Positions 12,034 through 37,759 of a stretch of DNA of 64,000 nucleotides are shown here, piece by piece. The DNA is taken from assembly GCA_030490835.1 (NCBI GenBank), contig CM059975.1, positions 4,491,579-4,555,578 on the forward strand, given 5' to 3'. Both the position numbers and the translations under genes were made by a program. Within the stretch, counting starts at the first letter, position 1. The number at the start of each line of letters is the position of its first letter. The notes beneath the pieces were generated by a model. That model saw nothing but the letters and a program-made list of their open reading frames with translations. It was not told the origin of the DNA and made no database searches. Source of the stretch: Annona cherimola (taxonomy: Eukaryota > Streptophyta > Magnoliopsida > Magnoliales > Annonaceae).

Positions 12034-13680
12034 TTAGTTGTGCACCCTCTACCCAATCATTAAATTATAAAACTTTGAATCCATGACTTGTGTTATAAAA
12101 GAAAAATCGGATACGCTTTTATGAAACTCCCTTTCTATGTAATAACCCATTCCTTTTTTTTAAATCTTGATGTATTTAACATCACTTATATTATTATGGA
12201 AACTCTTTCATTTGTCTAAGATAACTGTACATGAGACCTATCTACAAACATGCAAAATCAACGCAATAAATTGATTTTCAACATTTAGATGGTTGATAAA
12301 AAATCCATTCCATCTATTATGTTTAACATCACTTATATTATAATGGAAACCTTTTCATTTGTCTACAAAAATGTAACATCAATGTAATAAAATGGTTTAA
12401 TGTTAAAGATCAATTTTTAAGTAGTATTTTCAATATCCAAACTATCTAAAATATCATTACTATATGGATAAGTGATTCTATAAAGTATTACCACATTTTT
12501 AATATATGCGAATGAATATAAACATTTTCCTTTATTCGCACGTGAATATGCCTATTTTTTGAACAAATGGGATGAAACTTAACCTTATAACTAAACAAAT
12601 GATGTTGAATACAATGAATGGATTAGATTTTCTATTAAGTGTCGAAATCTTAAAATTTAAAAAGGTTACATAGAACCACTTTTATGTAAGTCGGTTACAT
12701 AGAAGCGAACTCCGAGAAAAATATAAGCAAATCTGAATCAAACACATCAATTTGGCACATTTAAATCTTTAAAATTTTTTACAATAGATTATTCAAATTT
12801 ATTTATCTCATGTTATAAGGGAAAACTATATCAAATACATTTAAAATAGCAATAAATTTTATTAATAGTAATATTTTCACGCCATATGATTCAATATTAA
12901 AACTTAATTCTTCTCCCACTATAAAAGAAAATGCAGAAAAACAACTTTTTAAATATCAAAAGAATTTATACATTGAGAATATTCCTTGCTTGAAAAACGT
13001 ATATCTGGTTTCCTTTAGATTTTATAATTTCTCACGTTAATATTAAAATTAATTTTCATATACTATAAAAATACAATAAAATATCTTTAAATATAAAATA
13101 TTGTGAAGTTAAATAAATCAAACTAGTGATTGATATGTTCTGCAAATTTTCACAATAAATAATATTTGAATTTAATGTTTTCATGCTATATAAAATACAG
13201 GAAGATACCTTTAAAATATATTTTTAAAACTCTAAACCGTTCTTCCAATTAAATAAACCATCTTATATCTTTGAAGCATTGCAAATAATTTTTTCGATCT
13301 TTTTTAGATTTCACAAATTCTCATCATAAATAATATTAAAAAATAATTTCATAAATTAACAAAGAAAAAATAAAAAAAATTATTTTGAACTTATTCCTCA
13401 CATTAAATAAATAATTTTATATTTTAATTTATTAAAATTGGAGTTTCTCTCATTTTAGATCTTGTGAGTTCGTTAGTTGCAAATTGGACCCAAAAGCTTT
13501 TATATTTGCATTTTAATTATATGAGTTTTCATTTATCGCATTTTAGATAATGCTAATGATAGAGCCGAAAATGAGATAAATAAAAACAGTAGAAGGTCTA
13601 AAATACAAATACAAAAACCTTATGTTTGAAATATAAATATGCATATTTACAACGTGTAAAATGCAAATAACCCTCAAATC
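12034..13680. other. AT-rich intergenic stretch with a spaced direct repeat
   Basis: No gene seen. A direct repeat of about 43 bp ('tttaacatcacttatatta' and 'tttcatttgtct') is present at about 12175-12217 and 12322-12364. Positions 13440-13675 carry inverted 'atttgcatttta' motifs that look like a decayed relative of the MULE-type MITE at 11165, but this is weak. Confidence 0.4.
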
Positions 13681-14539
13681 GCTATGCAACTGGACCAGCC
13701 CCAGTATTTTTTGTCTTGATCGGAGCGGGCCCCGCCGTCCTCTTCGAGAAGGAGTATAATCGCGATCGGGTGGCACGTTGCCGCCAGACGAATGGCGCAG
13801 ATGGCGAACCCGTGCGTCTCTCTCTTTCGCACGCGCGATGAAATTTTGAGACGGTACACGGGCCGAGGACGATAATTCGTCTACTCGTTCAACTCCCTTC
13901 GAAACAAAAGACCATTTTCAGGGAAAGAGAAGGGGAAAACAGAGACACAGAGAGAGGGATCCATGGGTGCTGCTGTTGCTATTGCTGATTCTGATGCTGC
14001 TTCCATCGCCGCTTGACAGTCGCTGGATCGGCTCCCTTCGTTGTCATCAGGTGGGACCCGCACCATTTCATCAATTTCCCCAGACATCGGAGAACGCATT
14101 CCATCCATCTCTCCTTCCAATCATTTCGAACCCCCGTCCTTCCGAGTTCTCTCCCTCCCCTTTCATTTTCTGCGAGGCATTTCATCGAAAATGTTATTGT
14201 TGCTATCTTCGTTCGGTTTCACCTAACGCAGTGGGTCTACGTCACAACTTCCACGCCCTTGCACAATCCCAGTCTTCCCTTTCAGTCCAAGTATCACCCA
14301 CATTTTATGTATGCGGGAAGATGCATTGATCGGCTTCCTGGAATATGCTGATTCTGGCCGAGGATCCCCTGAACGGACGAGATCTTCCGGCTTCCGATAT
14401 TTCGCGATGATGTCCGGTTGTGATGATGGCGAGGAGAATGACTGGACGGATTGCTGAAGGTTCCGGGAAGGTCTGAGGTTTTTTTTGTTTGTTTTGTTTC
14501 TTTGCGGCGTGCTCCTGTCCTGGATTGGGAAGAGACAAG
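13680..14539 (+). promoter_or_regulatory. Upstream and leader region of the MAP4K gene
   Basis: GC content rises sharply at about 13700 and stays high to the kinase start codon at 14540, as expected for a plant promoter-proximal and 5' leader region. Purine-rich GAGA runs occur at 13940-13960. A complete short upstream open reading frame lies at 13963-14016. I could not place the transcription start or any leader intron from sequence alone. Confidence 0.4.
13963..14016 (+). CDS. Possible 17-codon upstream ORF in the kinase leader
   Basis: The ATG sits in a good context (CCATGGG) and opens 17 codons rich in Ala, Ile and Asp (MGAAVAIADSD and onward), closing at TGA. It lies about 520 bp before the kinase ATG. 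Whether it is transcribed in the mature leader is unknown. If it is, it could reduce translation of the kinase. It may also be chance. Confidence 0.25.
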   Translation: MGAAVAIADSDAASIAA

Positions 14540-28418
<13,879 letters not shown>

Positions 28419-28850
28419 GTGTGTTTGCAAATGAGTGCTTGTGTGCTTTGTGTGCATATTTATTTTGACAATGTACATATCATTAGAGAAAATCTTCTTT
28501 TGTTCTTTTCATTGCAGCAGCAGCATCATTGCTGTATCATTAATTGGGGTCTAGCTGTCGTTCTCTCGCTCTTCTTTCTCTCTTTTGTATGATCTGTTTT
28601 TTCCGGCCGTCCGAGTTCAGGTCACTAATGTAACCTGTTATTCCAAAAATATTCGGAAGGAAATTCAGTCAATTTTGTAGCTTTATCTACAACGTGAAAA
28701 CTTGTCAGACCATATTTATAAAGAGTTTTTAACTGTGCATTGCATGCCCATGGATTCAACATCAGCATCCTCGTGAGTAACAGCTCAGCCCTTACAATTC
28801 TGCTTCCAAGGCTTCTGGGAATATATATTTGATTATTTTTATAAAGATGT
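28419..28850 (+). other. Kinase 3' flank
   Basis: This is the probable 3' untranslated region and downstream flank of the kinase gene. It holds no open frame of note. T-rich stretches at 28430-28600 are typical of plant 3' ends. I could not fix the cleavage site. Confidence 0.4.
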
Positions 28851-28854
28851 AGTG

Positions 28855-29095
28855 CTGGGTGTGTTTAACTTATAAATCAAGTTTTATCATTTTTGAATTT
28901 TTTAAAGTATTTTTATTTTAAACACAGTGACATTTTTGTAATTTTTTGACTCAGAAATTACCAAAAATGCCACTGTATTTAAAAGTAAAAAACTTAAAAG
29001 CATCCAAAAATGGTAAAACTTGGTTTATAGGTTAAATACGCATAGTTTTACATGTTTATAAAAAAAAAATCGAAATTTTTTTTTTAAAAATGGGT
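28855..29095. mobile_element. Long-TIR MITE, ATCCTGTTAG family (core)
   Basis: The blocks 'gtgtgtttaacttataaatc' and 'aagttttatcatttttg' on the left are mirrored by 'ccaaaaatggtaaaactt' and 'ggtttataggttaaatacgc' on the right, giving a foldback of about 110-bp arms. The order and words match the copy at 5545-5908. The outermost ends are decayed. Confidence 0.55.
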
Positions 29096-29389
29096 TTTTT
29101 GGCCGGACGTTCTTTTAAAATCGCTGGTACACGGAATTTTATGCATCAAATAGTCTTGAAAAGCCTTGTTAAAAGAAGCAAATTAAAATGGACGCGGATT
29201 AGGACAGTCTGTGAATTGTCCTTGTGAGATAGTTCATGATTGTAATGTAGTATGTTAACGGTAGATGGTAAGTAGGGTAGAATACTATCTTACAGTAATG
29301 AACTGTTGTGTAATGACAGTTTTCAATTAAAATATAGTAGCGTGCATTGGAACTTAAGTGCACTTAGGTGTAAAATTCCTTTTTAAATT

Positions 29390-29650
29390 TTTTTTGGAAA
29401 ATCCTTTTATCCAATTGCTAATATGGGTGAATTTAATTTTCAAGTAAGTTTTATTATTTTTGGAGATAAGCATGTATATGTTTTAATTTTTAAAAATAAG
29501 GGTATTTTGGTCATTTAAAATGACTAAAACCCCGTCGTTTTTAGAAATTTAAAAATTATATAAGCATATATTTTGATAAAATTTAATACATATGTTAAAC
29601 ACATCTATATTAACAGTTATATAAAAAAATTTAATTTTTTTTTAAAAATA
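29390..29650. mobile_element. Decayed long-TIR MITE copy
   Basis: It has the same foldback pattern as the ATCCTGTTAG family ('aagttttattatttttgg' and 'gggtattttggtcattt' mirrored by 'atgactaaaaccccgtcgt', 'atacatatgttaaacaca'), with more divergence and no readable ends. Confidence 0.4.
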
Positions 29651-29694
29651 GCTTTTGTACTCGGATGCACTTAAAATTTTAAAGCACAAATCGC

Positions 29695-30608
29695 TAGGGG
29701 TGCAACTTGGTACTAGTTCGGTTCGAACTCGCTTGACTCGACTCGGTTTTGAAACTAAGTTTGGGTTTTATTTTTGAAAATTTTTTAATTAGATCCGGAA
29801 AAATCCGAAACCAATACCGAGTTTATATTAACCCGATACCAAAACCTGATTCGGTCCAAACTTGGTATTTTTCCTAATTTATTAAAATAATTATGTTTAT
29901 TTACGCACTAAGTATTTCAATTATGATTAAGATAAAAGTTATTCCATATAATTATAACCTAATTAAATTATAAAATGTTTATTCTAAAACCTAAATGTTG
30001 TATACATTTGTCAATAAAAGTTGAATATATTACATCTAAATTAACTTTATTTATAAATAATTATAAATATACCAACTCTTTAGAATTATTGTATATAGAC
30101 TAATTAATTATGAGATATATAAGTTTCACTTTTATAAAATTTTAGATAGTAATTTCATGTAATCTCATTTATTTTTCTTACCCTGATTGTTTTTTCATAA
30201 TATTACCTTGATTGTTATGTGTAAATTTATTACGTTCATTGTATTTAAAATTATCTTTTCATTTAAAAACTAATTTTCATCAAAATCGAAAATGTCATAG
30301 GACACATAAATATATTCATATGTAAATTATTTATATATTAATGCAATAATATTTAAAAAATTTGTTATCTTTATCGGTAATTTCAATTTCGATTAGGTTG
30401 AGAGTAACTCGAATTTCAACCTGAAGCCAAGACTGAAACCAATGCCGACCCGGTCTGAACCCGACTCGAACTCGGATTCTAATATCAGGGTTAAGGTTTG
30501 GATTCACAAAAACTCAGTAGGCTTAGGGTTTGGATTCACATAAATCCGATAGGCTTATGGTTTAGGTTCACTCAAACCTAGTATAACCCGACTCGAGTTA
30601 CACCCCTA
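29695..30608. mobile_element. hAT-type non-autonomous element, 914 bp
   Basis: The termini are TAGGGGTGCAACTTGG and CGAGTTACACCCCTA, imperfect inverted repeats. The flanking 8-mers are CAAATCGC (29687-29694) and CAAATCAC (30609-30616), a 7/8 match, the TSD length of the hAT superfamily. Subterminal regions are rich in 'cgaactcg', 'gactcgactcgg' and 'cccgactcg' words. The interior is AT-rich with no protein. A related truncated end ('gacccgagttgcaccc') lies at about 37630-37650. Confidence 0.75.
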
Positions 30609-30645
30609 CAAATCACTATTCATTAAAATGGGCTGGGATCTTATG

Positions 30646-30900
30646 TGGCCGAACTAAGTGGCCGCCCACTTAGATGGCCAAAAAAATCATTTTATTAAAA
30701 ACTATTTTATAGAACTAATAATTTAGCTTTATTTAATTTATAAATTAAAATTTACCATTTTTTAGATGTATATGTATCTTTTTAGATTTTTACCTTTGAA
30801 AATGATATCATATTCCTACGTATAAAATCTAGAAAATATGTATAATTTTAAAAATGGTAAAACTTGATCTATAATTTAAATGTGTTTAGAATATTGTTTT
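30646..30900. mobile_element. Long-TIR MITE copy with 'cccacttagatggcc' end
   Basis: The left part reads 'gtggccgaactaagtggccg' and 'cccacttagatggcc', comparable with 'agccacccacttaggcc' at 61104-61120. The interior has the family foldback ('tttataaattaaaatttacc' mirrored by 'ggtaaaacttgatctata'). The right terminus is missing. Confidence 0.45.
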
Positions 30901-31267
30901 CTTCCTCAAGATATTTATAGAAAGATTTTCTCCATTGTATAAGAGTTGAACGTACCTTAGTATAATATCAAATGTCATAATATGTAAATATACCAATAAA
31001 AAAAGGGTTAAAGCTCCGTTTAGCCTAACTAATTTTTCATCGAATGTGCCAGACACACCACCGATTGGCAACACGACTTTAAGGCTTTGTTTGACCAAAC
31101 GGTTTAGATTTCGGTTTCATTTGGTTGGGAGGTTTAGGGCTTGTTTGGCTTCGCCTCCTTACCGCAAGAAGCGCAAGAATTTTCAGCTCTTTGAAATCGT
31201 TTGGCCAAACTTATCCTTCTACCTTAATTTATGAATTGCATTAAAAAGCCTAAGAAGTAAATATTAA

Positions 31268-31533
31268 GGGTATGTTTGGCAACGGTTAAAAAATGTCAAG
31301 CGAAAACTTTTCAATCTCCACTACTATCATATTTTTCAATTATTTTTTTACATTTTTCTATATAACTACAGTACTTTTCAATTATTTCTACACAACTACT
31401 CACACAACTAACCTATCTATTTTAACTTTATCATCTTTACTACTCATCATTACCCATATCATATTATATTATTTGACAACTTTTACTCTTCAAAACTTTT
31501 AATCAAAAGTTTTACCCATTCCCAAACACACCT
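31268..31533. mobile_element. Tourist-like MITE with TAA target-site duplication
   Basis: The termini GGGTATGTTTGG and CCCAAACACACCT are inverted repeats, and TAA flanks both sides (31265-31267 and 31534-31536). The internal order is the reverse complement of the copy at 11761, so it is inserted in the opposite orientation. Confidence 0.75.
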
Positions 31534-31539
31534 TAAGTT

Positions 31540-33770
31540 AGAAATTATAACTTTTTAAATAACACGCACAGTGCCATAATTTTACCACCAAGCCAAATAG
31601 ACCCTTAGTAGATTAGATTTTTTTTGTAAGGAAGCAGTTTCAAACTTTCAATTTGCTATCTTAATAACACTTTTCAAGACTATCAATCCAAATAAGAATT
31701 TTAGAATTATTATTATTTTTTTATATGAATACAGACCGTCGTTCCAGCCTGGACTGGAACATATATAGATGTTAAACCACAAACTTTTCGAACAATGCTT
31801 ATAGATCCTAGTCTGTGCGGCAAGTGAGAGTTTATAAGCAAGATTTACGTCTACTTTTCAAAATACCTGTTTGGATGGAAAAGTTAATTTAAAAAAAGCC
31901 ATTCTAGCGGGTGCACTAATTCGCGCCTCAGCTATCTGAACTCAGTAGTCTCACTCTCAGGATCTTCACTGGTAGATTTGAGTATGGATCTAGTTGACTC
32001 AGGTGCAAAAATCTATTATATATATATATATTTATTTATTTTTGAAAAGTTTTTATACATGTGTTAATCTAAGTTTTTTTAGAGTTGAAAAGTTCAGGGT
32101 CCATGTTGATGCTACATACTTATATCAGTCCCTTGCTCGGGTCGTTGCAGACGCGTGGAAAGTGGAAACCTAATCCAAGTTGCAAAAGACTTGTGCAATG
32201 CTAAGGGCAACGCGCCGCACGGCCAAACAAGCAGGCGCTTATAAGAACTAAGAAGAACATGGAGGTAGAGAAGGAGAAATTAGCGGGCGGAGAACATGAT
32301 CACGGCTGAATTCAATTAGGCAAAACTTACATCCATATCGGCAAAAGCATGATTATATAACTATTAAAAGTATTAAAATTTTATTTGAATGTAAATTTTT
32401 AGCTTAGTTTAGGCTTGGGAATACTCTGAAATGATTATGGTATAAATAAAATTTTGAGCAAAATATATAAGCATACTTAAAATTTTTCAAAAGCTTATAG
32501 GCATAAATAAAATAGGGGCAAAATTCATTAGTAAGTGTGGAATTTTCCGCATTAGGCGCGCAATTTTTTGGATTCAGTGTACTGCTTAAAATTTTAATTT
32601 TTTTTTTTGTCCTTTTATGCCCAAGCATGGTGTTTTGATGTAGTTTTCACATTTTTGATGTCTTATTTTTTAAAATTCCAACTAAAATATTAAAAACATA
32701 AAAAAATTTAAAAATTGTTATATAGAAATACACACAAATATGAAATTGGAAAGGTTTAAAAAAATTGAAAAATAGATTAAGCACCCATGTTCAATGATTC
32801 GGGCCACATGTAGTCACCTAATAATCTGCCCACTTGGGAGTTGCGGTTGTTCATCTCTATGACCTGGACATTGCCCGAGTGATGAATAATGTTGGCATGT
32901 ATTGTGGGGACATAGTCTCCCTCTTGGTATTGGGAGTGTGTGGTCCCTCTTGGTGCTTGGTGATTGTAAAAATTTCTTAAGCTTAATTGTAATATAAAAA
33001 TTGAGATATAATGTAAATCCACTAATCAAAGTAGCTTTCATTTTCTATCTTTTACGAGTAGAAGAAGGCTTAAGATCAACGATTTCATATATTTTAGAAT
33101 CTAAAAAAAATAGTTTAAGTAATATTGCAAGTAGAAAAGTGTTTTTTTAAAACTAAAATTTGGCCTATCTGGTTTCTATCAAACTCATCCCAATGGACCC
33201 AATCATGAACTCATGCGCGATATTCTACCAACGGTCATTAACAATTATCGTATCCTTAAAGAAAATGTTAATTCTGATCTCTCTTTATATCTTTTTGGCT
33301 TTTAAAGAGAAGATTTTTTTCCCACTCCAAAAAAAAAAAAAAAAAGATTATTATTTTTTTAAAATTGCCAACAACTTTTCACTTAGATTACTCATATATC
33401 TTTAAGTTTCTCAAAATTGCACGTATATGTGTATAGTTTCTTACTTCTTGCAAACATATCCTTTTTGACATAAATCACAAGAATAAAAATTAAATATGTA
33501 AAAATAGTAAAATTTAATATATGAATGCACATATATGTCATTTCACAGGGGATTAACAACTTCTTTAATTGATCCCTCACGATATACGTATAAATAAAAT
33601 TTTGGATAAAATACGTTAATGTATTTGGAATTTCGAAAGTTCGTGCATATAAATAGAATTAGAAACAAAGTCATGAGTATACTTAGAACTTGCCCATTAA
33701 TTTTTAATAAAAACTCCCCCTTATTCGATTCGACTGGAGACTCAGATCGCAGTGGTAGCGCAATCAGCTG
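31540..33770. other. Intergenic stretch upstream of the PRA1 gene
   Basis: No gene can be called. A minus-strand open frame at 32777-33022 contains a non-low-complexity segment (YQEGDYVPTIHANIIHH) that looks like protein-coding sequence but is not one I recognise. It could be a fragment carried by a transposon. (TA)n occurs at about 32017-32030. The remainder is AT-rich up to the GC rise just before the PRA1 start codon. Confidence 0.4.
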
Positions 33771-33772
33771 GA

Positions 33773-35887
33773 ATGGCTTTCTCGAGCAACCCCCTTGCCC
33801 TCAGCGTCCCCGACCCCGCCTTCGAGTCATGGCTCCGAGACAAGGGCTATCTCGAGATCCTTGACGAGCGAACCTCAGCCATCTATTCCTCCTCCTCCTC
33901 CACTACCGCCTCCGCCTCCGCCTCCGCGTCGTCATCCTCACCTTCCACATCAGGCCCTCCCGCTGCCGGCATCCGTAGGGCCATCGTCGCTGCCGCCTCT
34001 GCTTCCCTCTCTTCCCTCAACACATTCGCCTCCCTCTTCACCCTCAACCCCTTTACCAAGCTCGCCGCCGATGATTTCTCCGCAGAAACTCCGCCCTGGA
34101 CTGTTGGATTCTTCGGAGTTGCGGACTCCTATTCGTGGCCGGCCGGCCCGTCTCAGGCCAGGATGAGGGTGCAAGAGAACGTAAAGCGATACGCTTACAA
34201 CTACGCCTGCCTCAGCCTCATCTTCTGTGCCTGCTCTCTGTTCGTATCTCCCTCTTCTCTCTCTCTCTCTCTCTGTGCATTTTGGGTACATTGAATTTCA
34301 TTTGAAAAGATGTCATCGAAGGATGTTGCTTATGGGAAATGACTACATCCTGCTGGAATTTAATTCATGTTGCATGTCTCTGATTTCTGCTTGGTTTAAT
34401 TTTGAAATTTGTTATTTCTAGGCAGAATTTCTGGACGCTAGATATCTTAGTTTTCTAAAATTAAGTTTATTTTGAATATTTAAGATGACATGTGGATCTT
34501 CTGGTGGTGAAAGAAAGCCTATATTCAGTTACTGATAGACATTATAGTGTTCAAAAATAAAAATTAGTGGAATTTATAGGATGACGTTGATCGTACTGTT
34601 TTTCATTCATTGTTAAATATGTGAAACGTCGACTGGATCCTTCCATCTGGAGATTCCGTCGCAGGTGAGATGCATTGTGCCGCTGGTTCGAATACTTTAA
34701 GTTTTAGGAGATGCTTCTGCTGATCGTCGTCGTCATCATTGCGATCATTTCATCTGTATTTTTAGGATTGCGTGTAATTATCTTGCCTGCCCTCGTGCAT
34801 GCAAATGGATCCTTCACCATGCCAAAATTTACTATTCGTTTTAAGAAAATTTTAGTGTTTTTTTCGTGGCAGATACCAAATGCCGATTGCACTTCTGGGA
34901 CTGGTACTGAGCCTGGTTTCATGGGAAGCTTTCATACTTTGTAGTGATTTTTGGAAATTGGAGCATTACCCTATGATTCGTCGCAGTCTTCTCCGCGTGC
35001 TGCAGTTTGGTAAGTTTACCCTTTTCATACCTCCTCTACTATTACGTTGAATCCTTTTTAGCCCCTCTCGATAATTTCCTTCTTGTTTTGCTGGATGCAT
35101 ACAGTAATATCTTTTCTTGAAGCCAGAGGTGTAATTATTCAACTGGAAAGTCTTTCATTCATGGAAATTTCACCTTCTTCCTTGCATTGTTATGCAGTGA
35201 AGATGAATGCATCTTAGTATTTTGATTCCTTCAATTCATCAACTGATGATAATGAATTTGGAGGAGAAAAATAGAGATATTGAAAAATTAGTCCCTTAGC
35301 TTGCTGTTTTTTGGATTGTAAACATGTAATTAATACCACTATAGTCTACATATACACAATTAGTCTTCAAGTTCCAAAGTTCGATTTTCCCTCTTTTGGA
35401 GGAAATGCAATATATATTTGGAAGTGCATTGTGACGTGCTATTTAGTATGAGAATGAGCTGGCTGTTGGTGCCAATGGTATCCAAAACATCATGATCTTG
35501 AGGGCAAAAAGAAAAAAAAAATTCCCTATGCTGAAGCATTTTTCGCTTACATGATGTGTTTCTTTTGGAACATTTCTAAACAATTGGTTCTGCTAGATCC
35601 AGTTTAAGCATCATAGCAATGGAGGGTTTTTGGACTAACTTGTCAACCAGCAGCTACTGCAGTGATATTGTACGCGTTCAGAGTTCAGATATCCCTATTT
35701 TGCGCAATTGCTGTAAGTTATGCAGGTGATTCTTCTGTCCCTTCATGTGCTATTTTTCCTCCAGTATTTTTATCTTCTACTCATGTTTCTGCCTTTTGCA
35801 GTGATGATTCTGCATGCTTCGCTCCGGAAATTGACTCCTTCAAAGCTCGGAGCAGATGGATCTAGAAGATTTCAGAGAAACAAGTAG
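33773..35887 (+). CDS. PRA1H: PRA1 family protein H (prenylated Rab acceptor), 253 aa
   Basis: Four exons join in frame: 33773-34239, 34873-35009, 35654-35725, 35802-35887. The N-terminus (MAFSSNPLALSVPDPAFESW) matches Arabidopsis PRA1.H closely, which fixes the ATG at 33773. A Ser/Ala-rich stretch (about residues 40-90) is followed by the conserved block PPWTVGFFGVADSYSWP and the PRA1 core with four hydrophobic segments (YNYACLSLIFCACSL; MPIALLGLVLSLVSW; two closely spaced segments after LLRVLQF). The C-terminus is basic. PRA1 proteins are small integral membrane proteins of ER/Golgi/endosomal membranes that bind prenylated Rab GTPases in vesicle traffic. The expected family length is about 240 aa. 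Exon 3 has a tandem CAGCAG acceptor (35648-35653), so an isoform one alanine longer is possible. Exon 1 is strikingly GC-rich. Confidence 0.93.
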
Positions 35888-37345
35888 AGCACCTGACTCT
35901 TAGGTAAGTGCTGTTTGTACTCCAAATTTCCCGTACAAGAGATTCCATCGCTAAAGTGGAATACATGTATATTAGGACAATATTGCTCCAATTGGAGCAG
36001 TTGTTTTCTTTGCTACAACTTAAATAATGATGAGCAATATTTCTTTCTAACCTAGTTTCCTTGTCTTCTTCTGTGGGAATTTGGCCAATGTCCTAAAAAA
36101 TCTTGCCTTGTCCTTTTTAAAATTTTGCCCCAATGTTGTTCGTCACAACTTTCCTTTCCAATCTTAATCTGCTGACAGTAGTGGCGCAGATGCCATCAGT
36201 TAAACAACGTCGACCAAGAAAGTTTGGCAGTAGATTCCTTTCCAAATTGGATGCTTCTGTTGATTTCAAAAGGATTATTGGGAAATATACCGAAACACTT
36301 CCATCAGTCCGGCTCCCTTTCATTTGCAAGTGGAGTTGCCTTCATTTTTCCAAATATAGCATAAGGCTCACAGCAGATTTCTGCCCGAGAGGGTAACAGG
36401 ACAGCGGCAGAACTGGGTGCTATTATTACTTCTGTTCCTGAAGTCGAGTAGGCAGAACACACCTAGACAATAAATGGAGGGCCTATTCTAAAATTCTCGA
36501 TGGTAGATCTAGAAAGCCGTGAAGGGGCATGGACTTTGCTTCATGGCAGCAAGATTTCAGTCTTGCTGTGAAATTCCGTATTTTGGTTTCTCAAGTTACC
36601 ACTATAGACGATGAAGATTCAACAAATTATGGATATTTGAGGTGGAGGAAAGTCATTCCCAACATTGCAGTATGGATGGGGCAGAATTGATTCAGGTTCA
36701 TCTGGGACAAAGAACTGGCAATTTCAAAGGTGGAAGCACTGAACCAAAGGCCAAATACACTTGCGTGTGAATTCAGCCAGGATGAAAAAAGAGAAAAAAA
36801 AAAAAAAAAAAAAAATCGACTGTTCAAACAAATGGAGACTAAAATAAAAGCCTGATTTCTAACCTGTAAAATTATCGTCCTTTTCTTCAGGTTAAAAGCC
36901 GGATTTCTGCCTTGTTGATTTTTGAAAAATAACGGTCGTTAGATTAGTTTAAAGTATTGAAGCTGCATTATTAGATTTAAAAAACGGAGGCACTGTTAGA
37001 TTTAAAAAACGGAGGTGGTCAGATGAGTTCTGTAGTGAACAATTTTCAGTGAAGGATGTCGAAATGTTTTGACGCTGTACTAGCCGAACAACTCATCCAA
37101 TTCGTCATAAAAGTATGATACCACACCAACCGCTTGGAGGGGCTAAAAAGATCAGAGCAGTGACTTCAATCACCATGGAAACGGAACTTGTAATTTCCTT
37201 TGAGCATATGCATTTGTTTTTGCCTCAAATCTCCCATCCCACCTTTTCATCACTGCAAGGTTTTGAGCATCGAATTATCCCGACGCCTTGCGCTTTCAGA
37301 GTCCCTACAACTCCATAGCCTCTTAAATATCAACAGCCACAGAAA
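35888..37345 (+). other. PRA1 3' flank and intergenic stretch
   Basis: This probably includes the PRA1 3' untranslated region. A GTAAGT donor-like site at 35904 follows the stop codon, so a 3'-UTR intron is possible. A plus-strand open frame at 36133-36396 (containing VKQRRPRKFGSRFLSKL) is unrecognised. A poly-A tract lies at about 36796-36815. A direct repeat of 'agatttaaaaaacggagg' occurs at 36974 and 36999. Confidence 0.4.
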
Positions 37346-37349
37346 CAGC

Positions 37350-37655
37350 ATTATAAATAAGCTTGTAAATTGTGATTGTAATATATTAATAGTTTTAATG
37401 ATTGAGTTGTAATGGTTTATACTTAAAATTTTTTATATAATAATGTAAGCGGTAATATATGTACTTGTGATTTTAAAATATACATGAGTATTGATTTATA
37501 TTATATAAAATAATGTAGAAATATTTTTTAAGAAAATATTATATTTGAGTATTAAAAGAACCGATTTGAAACTGAAACTGGAACCGACCCTAAGTGTAAT
37601 GGGGAGGTTAGGGTATATTGGGGACCCAAACCGACCCGAGTTGCACCCTTATAAA
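37350..37655 (+). repeat. Truncated dispersed repeat, second copy at 62040-62400
   Basis: The words 'aagcttgtaaattgtgatt', 'ttataataatgtaagcgg' and 'taatatatgtacttgtga' are found again, reverse-complemented and diverged, at about 62250-62400. The right part ends 'gacccgagttgcaccc', like the terminus of the hAT-type element at 29695. It is likely a truncated relative of that element. Confidence 0.5.
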
Positions 37656-37759
37656 AACCTGCCGTATTTAATAATTTATGCATAAATACATGAGGCACAA
37701 GGGATTTTTAGTTTTATTTAATTCTACTACTTTTCAATCATTTTTTCATGTCTTTTCAC

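Noticed and set aside
13967..14351. Overlapping plus-strand frames of 112-120 codons in the kinase leader
   Set aside because: They overlap one another in different frames, have Pro/Ser/His-rich low-complexity translations and sit in a probable 5' leader. None joins the kinase exons.
29090..29400. A possible gene between two MITEs
   Set aside because: No open frame above background and no splice-site pattern were found.
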